From NCBI RefSeq assembly GCF_040403615.1, contig NZ_JBBAKG010000002.1:1-64000 (forward strand): DNA of 64,000 nt, read 5' to 3'. The position numbers and the translations under genes were made by a program. Every line of letters begins with the position of its first letter. Within the stretch, counting starts at the first letter, position 1. A model generated the notes under the pieces. It was not told the DNA's origin, made no database searches, and was given only the letters and a program-made list of their open reading frames with translations. This document shows, piece by piece, positions 59,723 through 64,000 of this stretch. Origin of the DNA: Haliscomenobacter sp040403615. GTDB lineage: Bacteria > Bacteroidota > Bacteroidia > Chitinophagales > Saprospiraceae.

Positions 59723-60418
59723 TCAATTGCGCGTCATACCCTTTGCACCCAGGTAAATCAAATACTGCGCAACTATGTAAGTCAGCATGATCCAAAAGGA
59801 AGCCAGTGGCAACGCTGTACCGCTGAATTTGTTGGTGGCGATCAGGCTATCAGAAAGCACAAAGAGAATGGTGCCTACACTCAGGTAGCTGAAATAAGGT
59901 TTGGGAAGCATTTTTCCAAGGTTATGAGCATTCGCGGTCATACAGATAAGCACCAAGCTATACGCCAATACTGGAATGAGCAAATCGCCTAAGCCCGCCC
60001 AAAGGATGTTCAAAAGCAGACTCCAATACAACAAGAAGGGCAGCAATAGCCATATTTTTTGTTGAAGCAGTCCTTGCCGATTCCCTTTCCACAACCAAAA
60101 TGCCCAGATAAAAAACAGGTGAGCGATCAAAAAACTGCCCAAGCCTAAAATAAAGAAGGGAGCATGGTTTGACCAGGAACTGGCCACCAGCATCAACATC
60201 AAGTCACCAATCCAGGAAAAAAAGAAAGCACCGGCGATAATCCGGCTAAAGCGGGTTGAGAGAAAATTGCTGGATTCATACCACGCTGCTGATAAACTCA
60301 GCAGCAAGAAGGGTTTGGTTAATTCATTCAAGAAGGGAATGGGCAAAAGACTTGACATAAGATTGCCCAACGAGGCGATTGCAAAAACAATCAGTAAAAT
60401 CTTTTCTCTAGCTTGCAT
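59723..60418 (-). CDS. YhhN-family lysoplasmalogenase-like membrane protein
   Basis: A 231-aa membrane protein with eight hydrophobic segments and YhhN/TMEM86-type features (LNELTKPFLLLSLSAAWY, FFFSWIGDLMLML with a conserved Asp, and the final helix ending AQYLIYLGA). Members hydrolyse vinyl-ether lysophospholipids, though bacterial roles are little studied. ATG 60418 was chosen over 60442 because the first helix follows it. It lies 46 nt after the CvpA gene. Confidence 0.85.
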   Translation of the reverse strand: MQAREKILLIVFAIASLGNLMSSLLPIPFLNELTKPFLLLSLSAAWYESSNFLSTRFSRIIAGAFFFSWIGDLMLMLVASSWSNHAPFFILGLGSFLIAHLFFIWAFWLWKGNRQGLLQQKIWLLLPFLLYWSLLLNILWAGLGDLLIPVLAYSLVLICMTANAHNLGKMLPKPYFSYLSVGTILFVLSDSLIATNKFSGTALPLASFWIMLTYIVAQYLIYLGAKGMTRN

Positions 60419-60463
60419 AGTTGTATTTTCCTGAAGCGGCAAAATACAACAAATGCTTATTAT

Positions 60464-61087
60464 CTAGTTATCGCTGTAAGGGCTGTTTTTATCAACCGTG
60501 CCGCTGTCTTCCGAATCTTCGATGTTGTAAATGTCTTGGGTTTCAGTCTTTTGGGTCAGGTTCTGAATGTCATCCAGCACATCCACTGAATAATCCCAAA
60601 AATCGAACAAGATCGGTTGTGCTCCTTTTAGTAACCCCCAAACGGTTTTGGGGTAATCTTTCAAATAGGGATAGGTTCGGGATTCCGCTACTGAATCAGT
60701 GACTGCTGTAGCAGATGAGGCCAATACGAACCAAAGTAAACAACTGTAAATCAACGCCGAAAAAGCTGCGGATACTACCCCTCCAATGATTTGATTGATA
60801 AAGTTGATGTGGATACTCTGCAATATCCCTTCCAAACCACGACCAACGGTGCGCAACAAAAACATGGTCAAAAAAAGCGTGAGCAGAAAACCCGCCAGAA
60901 ACATGAGCGGATTTTTATAGCCTGATATGTCTTGTAAAAAATTGGTCATCATTGGTGAAAAACGCAAAGATGCCATGATCCCAAAAAGGATCGAAGTGTA
61001 TTTGAATACGGCTTCGATGATACCGCGGGAATAACCGTACCAAAATCCAGCCGCTGCAATAATCAAAAAAATTACGTCGATGATCAT
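60464..61087 (-). CDS. CvpA family membrane protein
   Basis: A 207-aa inner-membrane protein with four helices (MIIDVIFLIIAAAGFWYGYS, YTSILFGIMASLRF, LMFLAGFLLTLFLTMFLLR, IGGVVSAAFSALIYSCLLWF) in the CvpA (colicin V production) pattern. ATG 61087 begins the first helix. The acidic C-terminal tail (QNLTQKTETQDIYNIEDSED) is unusual. Family role is membrane/envelope related; no colicin is implied. Confidence 0.88.
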   Translation of the reverse strand: MIIDVIFLIIAAAGFWYGYSRGIIEAVFKYTSILFGIMASLRFSPMMTNFLQDISGYKNPLMFLAGFLLTLFLTMFLLRTVGRGLEGILQSIHINFINQIIGGVVSAAFSALIYSCLLWFVLASSATAVTDSVAESRTYPYLKDYPKTVWGLLKGAQPILFDFWDYSVDVLDDIQNLTQKTETQDIYNIEDSEDSGTVDKNSPYSDN

Positions 61088-61381
61088 ATTTTTTTGCTTT
61101 CCTTTAGCTTTCAATAATCTAGAACTTGTACCTTGTAGGAGCAATGAGAAGATTTACACCAAACGTTGGCTTCTATTCAAAGCCAAGGCAATCTGAGTGA
61201 AAAATCTTTTCAACTACTCCTTTAGATACAAAGGTGCAGTAAAAAGTCACAACTTGAAAATTTTTTCCGACACAAGCCGTTGATAATCGGATGTATCTCC
61301 TTATTCCCATCTGCGTCATATCACTTACAACATAATCTCAACATTAGAGAATCTATTAAATTTAATCATAAATCCTTGAAC

Positions 61382-61852
61382 ATGCGTTTAATTCCAACTG
61401 CTATTTTATTTGCTTGTACGTTGGCATGGTCGCCAATGTTGCTGAGTCAAAATCAACTACCTGCTGTATTCTTATTGGGACAAGATGAGGCAGCTTACGA
61501 AAAACTGAACGTAGAACACCCGCGAAACTTACTGATGATTTCGGGTAACGACACCGGAAAGGCACTGAACAACTGGCTGGAATTCATCAAATCCGCCCAG
61601 GATCATGCTGAAAACATCAAATTTGACCTCAACGGATTGAAAATTTTCATACACGTATTTTGGAACGAAGATGGCTCTATCCGGCACATCGGCTATTTCG
61701 TGAAACCTGATTCACGCAACTACAAGCCCGAAGAATTGCGGGCCTTTTTTGGCACTTTTATCCGTGCTTATAAGCCTTTGTTTACCAGTGATAAGAAATT
61801 TTCACACTACACAACTGCCAGTTTTCCTACGCTGATCGAAAGAAAACAGTAA
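61382..61852 (+). CDS. Small exported hypothetical protein, repeat-derived stop
   Basis: A 156-aa exported protein (signal MRLIPTAILFACTLAWSPML) with a soluble alpha/beta mature domain (VFLLGQDEAAYEKLNVEH and KIFIHVFWNEDGSIRHIGYF). No family known. ATG 61382 was preferred, since the upstream frame from 61280 has no signal character. The TAA stop (61850-61852) overlaps a 26-bp fragment of the nested element. Confidence 0.7.
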   Translation: MRLIPTAILFACTLAWSPMLLSQNQLPAVFLLGQDEAAYEKLNVEHPRNLLMISGNDTGKALNNWLEFIKSAQDHAENIKFDLNGLKIFIHVFWNEDGSIRHIGYFVKPDSRNYKPEELRAFFGTFIRAYKPLFTSDKKFSHYTTASFPTLIERKQ

Positions 61853-61876
61853 GTAATTTTTTGCGTCATACTAAGG
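61851..61876 (+). repeat. Right-arm fragment of nested stem-loop element
   Basis: AAGTAATTTTTTGCGTCATA and six more bases are identical to 1113-1138 (26 bp). No left arm is present. It overlaps the stop codon of the upstream gene. Confidence 0.9.
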
Positions 61877-61895
61877 AGATTTTAAACAATACTGC

Positions 61896-61936
61896 ATGAC
61901 GAATAAGGCCAAGGTGCTTTATTCGTCATTTTTTTT
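61896..61936 (+). terminator. Rho-independent terminator
   Basis: ATGACGAATAA (61896-61906) pairs with TTATTCGTCAT (61919-61929), followed by eight T. It terminates the gene at 61382-61852 after the repeat fragment. Confidence 0.85.
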
Positions 61937-61950
61937 GGGAACGGATGAAT

Positions 61951-61969
61951 AGGGGCGATAAAAAAATAA
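61951..61969 (+). repeat. 19-bp sequence shared with 16076-16094
   Basis: AGGGGCGATAAAAAAATAA is the exact reverse complement of 16076-16094 and resembles the outer arm of the element at 11734. It could be a degenerate arm. Confidence 0.5.
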
Positions 61970-62098
61970 CCTAATCCTCATCTTGAGCTAATACCCCGTT
62001 AACATGCTCCGCTTACATTTAGGTTTACGGATTCAGTTCAGCATTAGAGCCATCAATGCCCTGTCCAAATTGGTCTAAATCGTCAAAGCAATTGCCTA

Positions 62099-64000
62099 AT
62101 GAAAAAGAGCCTTTACCTACTTGCTTGCCTGTTATGGGGAGCCACAATTTTTTCCCAAAATAAAAATTGGATCATTCACGCCCCAGCGGGTAGCCGACCT
62201 ACCCAGGTCGCAAAGGGGGGCGAAACCGTCATCCCCAATGGTCGAATCGTTACGCCGCTTGGAAAATCCATCACCACTGCTCCTCACCCATATGGATTGG
62301 TGTTGAGTCAGGACGGTACCCTTGCCGCTACCGCCAATACCGGAATCCGACCTTTCTCCGTTACCCTGATCCGCAATGTTGCAGACGTAAACCCTGTCGT
62401 ATCCCAAATACCAGAAGGAGTAGAAACCGACAAAGGTGTTTTGGCTGCCGTGTACATGGGCGTTGCCATTGCACCCAACAACCGTAAAATCTATGTAGCT
62501 GGCGGACAAGAAGGAAAAATCTTTGTTTTTGACCCCAATACCAGAGCAAAACTGACGGAAATCAATTGCAATACACCAGTCAATGGCCGCAATTATTCAA
62601 GCAGCTATATCGGCGAGTTGATGCTCAGCAAAGATGGTCGTACTCTTTACGCATTGGATCAGCTCAACTTCCGCTTGATCATCATCGATACCGAACAAAG
62701 CCAAGTGAGCCGCAGCATTGGGGTAGGGCGCTATCCGTTTGGGTTGGCGCTTTCACCAGACGATAGTCGCGCCTATGTAGTCAACGTGGGGATCTATGCT
62801 TACCAGGATGCATACACCTACACTCCCGGCAACCCCAAAGGCAATGCCTTGAATGGCCGAACCCAGGTTGCTTACAATACGCCTGAAGCAGTCAATGGCA
62901 AACAATTGGGCGACAAAATGATCCCCGGACTTGGAGATCCGCTTTCACCAGAAGCACTTTCGGTTTTTGCCATTGATTTGAAAACCGATGCCATTTTGGC
63001 CAAAATCAAAACCGGTATTCAGATCGGCCAGGTGTTGGAAGATGTTCCTGCGGTAGGGGGATCTAGCCCCAACTCGGTCGTTGCTACCGACGACTATGTT
63101 TTCGTCAGCAATGGCCACAGCGATTGTGTGACCGTTATTGATGCGCGTTCTTTGACCAAAAAGACGGAAATTTTTCTGAACCCCGAAGCGCGTTTGGGAA
63201 ATCTGCGTGGGATGATTCCGTTCGGATTGACTTGCTCACCCGATCAAAAAAAACTTTTTGTAGCGGAAGCAGGCATCAACGCAGTGGGCGTTATTGACGT
63301 TCCAACGCTCAAAGTATTGGGGCATATCCCCACAGGTTGGTTTCCGTCCAAACTGCAAACCAGTCGTGATGGGAAAAAGCTCATAGTAGCTTGCGCCAAA
63401 GGTTTGGGCAGCGGGCCCAACGGAGGTTCTACGTTCAATGTAGACCGAGAAGGCAGTTACATCGGCAACCTGATGAAGGGCATCGTCAATGTATTCGACA
63501 TACCTAAAGATGCAGACCTGGCCAAACATACCCAGCAAGTAATCCGCAACAACTACCGGATCCGCCCAATCACCGATCCCGCGTTCAAAAGCCGCAGCAC
63601 CAATCCCATTCCATTATATCCGGGGTTGAAAGCATCGCCGATCCAGCACGTAGTTTTCATCATCAAAGAAAACCGCACTTACGACGAAGTATTTGGACAG
63701 TTGTCCAAGGGCAAAGGCGAAGCTGCAATGGCCCGCTTTGGTTACGGAGGTGCAACAGTTACCACCCCAACGGGCGAAAAAATAGCCGGGTTGACTCCAG
63801 CCCCAAATCACTTAAAGCTTGCGCAACAGTTTGCAGTTTCTGACAATTACTACGTCGATTCAGATGTATCTGCCGATGGCCACCGCTGGTTGGTTGGTCT
63901 GTACCCCAATGAATGGGTTGAAGTGAACGTAATGTCTTCTTATGGTGGCGGACGTGCTTACAAAAAAGATTCTACTGCGGTTGGTGCCTGGATTCTTAGC
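62099..64000 (+). CDS. YVTN beta-propeller / phosphoesterase fusion (partial, runs off the end)
   Basis: An open frame of 634 codons with no stop before the window end. Signal peptide MKKSLYLLACLLWGATIFSQ, then a seven-bladed YVTN-type beta-propeller (for example GLALSPDDSRAYVVNVGIYA, GLTCSPDQKKLFVAEAG), then the start of an alkaline-phosphatase-superfamily domain of the phosphoesterase type (HVVFIIKENRTYDEVFGQL, DSDVSADGHRWLVGLYPNEW). In complete members the phosphoesterase part continues ~200 residues. Such enzymes are periplasmic, with an unknown substrate, possibly phospholipid-type phosphodiesters. Confidence 0.85.
   Translation, partial: MKKSLYLLACLLWGATIFSQNKNWIIHAPAGSRPTQVAKGGETVIPNGRIVTPLGKSITTAPHPYGLVLSQDGTLAATANTGIRPFSVTLIRNVADVNPVVSQIPEGVETDKGVLAAVYMGVAIAPNNRKIYVAGGQEGKIFVFDPNTRAKLTEINCNTPVNGRNYSSSYIGELMLSKDGRTLYALDQLNFRLIIIDTEQSQVSRSIGVGRYPFGLALSPDDSRAYVVNVGIYAYQDAYTYTPGNPKGNALNGRTQVAYNTPEAVNGKQLGDKMIPGLGDPLSPEALSVFAIDLKTDAILAKIKTGIQIGQVLEDVPAVGGSSPNSVVATDDYVFVSNGHSDCVTVIDARSLTKKTEIFLNPEARLGNLRGMIPFGLTCSPDQKKLFVAEAGINAVGVIDVPTLKVLGHIPTGWFPSKLQTSRDGKKLIVACAKGLGSGPNGGSTFNVDREGSYIGNLMKGIVNVFDIPKDADLAKHTQQVIRNNYRIRPITDPAFKSRSTNPIPLYPGLKASPIQHVVFIIKENRTYDEVFGQLSKGKGEAAMARFGYGGATVTTPTGEKIAGLTPAPNHLKLAQQFAVSDNYYVDSDVSADGHRWLVGLYPNEWVEVNVMSSYGGGRAYKKDSTAVGAWILS

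Noticed and set aside
60464..61087. Colicin V production system
   Set aside because: CvpA-family proteins are general envelope proteins; no colicin, immunity or export genes are nearby.

Overview
The window reads as chromosome of a Bacteroidota bacterium. Its protein repertoire most resembles the Saprospirales (Haliscomenobacter/Lewinella type); that placement is inference from gene content, not a database match. Supporting signs are two exported proteins with type IX secretion C-terminal sorting domains (6851-8410, 17991-19664), a TonB receptor with a carboxypeptidase-regulatory-like plug extension, TAnnTTTG promoter -7 boxes, GH106/GH109-type glycan enzymes, a LytTR response regulator, and dense housekeeping genes with short gaps. 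No phage, plasmid, CRISPR, rRNA or tRNA was seen.

Layout. 1-1010: a pair of unknown genes, the first with no convincing start. 1.2-5.4 kb: exported GH106 rhamnosidase-like enzyme and sialate O-acetylesterase. 5.4-6.8 kb: an inserted, decayed segment (secreted protein, ISAs1-type transposase remnant) bounded by a 76-bp duplication of the esterase 3' end. 6.9-9.9 kb: heme c/copper monooxygenase-like T9SS cargo and an M24-fold protein that seems to lack its metal ligands. 10-13 kb (minus): signal peptidase I and a membrane metallophosphoesterase. 13-17.9 kb: kdsA, a repeat-truncated exported protein, a COG2509-type flavoprotein, a DoxX-like membrane protein, a LytTR regulator and an unannotated 49-aa double-glycine peptide. 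18-24.8 kb: Ig-repeat T9SS protein, a lipoprotein, NUDIX-type regulator, response regulator/histidine kinase pair and hemL. 24.9-34.1 kb: lipoprotein/TonB receptor, Uma2 protein, Fur-family regulator, PD40 protein, methylmalonyl-CoA mutase small-subunit-like protein, GH109-like enzyme. 34.3-36.4 kb: iscS-iscU-iscA operon. 36.4-43.6 kb: fasciclin, GNAT and nitrilase genes, SH3-like lipoprotein, DUF1905/YdeI-like protein, PLP decarboxylase, NmrA-like protein, rubrerythrin lipoprotein. 43.8-50.9 kb: M1 peptidase, DUF4256, Gfo/Idh/MocA, Crp and AhpD-like proteins, an old-yellow-enzyme remnant, a serine hydrolase. 51-54 kb: BlaR1/BlaI-type pair with a palindromic operator candidate. 54.3-64 kb: hydrolase, TonB-like lipoprotein, GNAT, a frameshifted Ada-type gene, MFS transporter, lysoplasmalogenase, CvpA, and a beta-propeller/phosphoesterase that runs off the end.

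The most unusual signal is not a gene. Long palindromic elements sit directly on gene ends and repeatedly supply stop codons. Two of them (1012-1138 and 11734-11851) share the same nested stem-loop design and an almost identical apical loop, while all stems differ in sequence but stay paired. This is what selection on a folded RNA or single-stranded DNA would leave. Broken copies of the first element lie inside a lipoprotein signal sequence (20022-20063) and at another stop codon (61851-61876). A second family (32649-32727, 36400-36457) also keeps its core while its stems differ.
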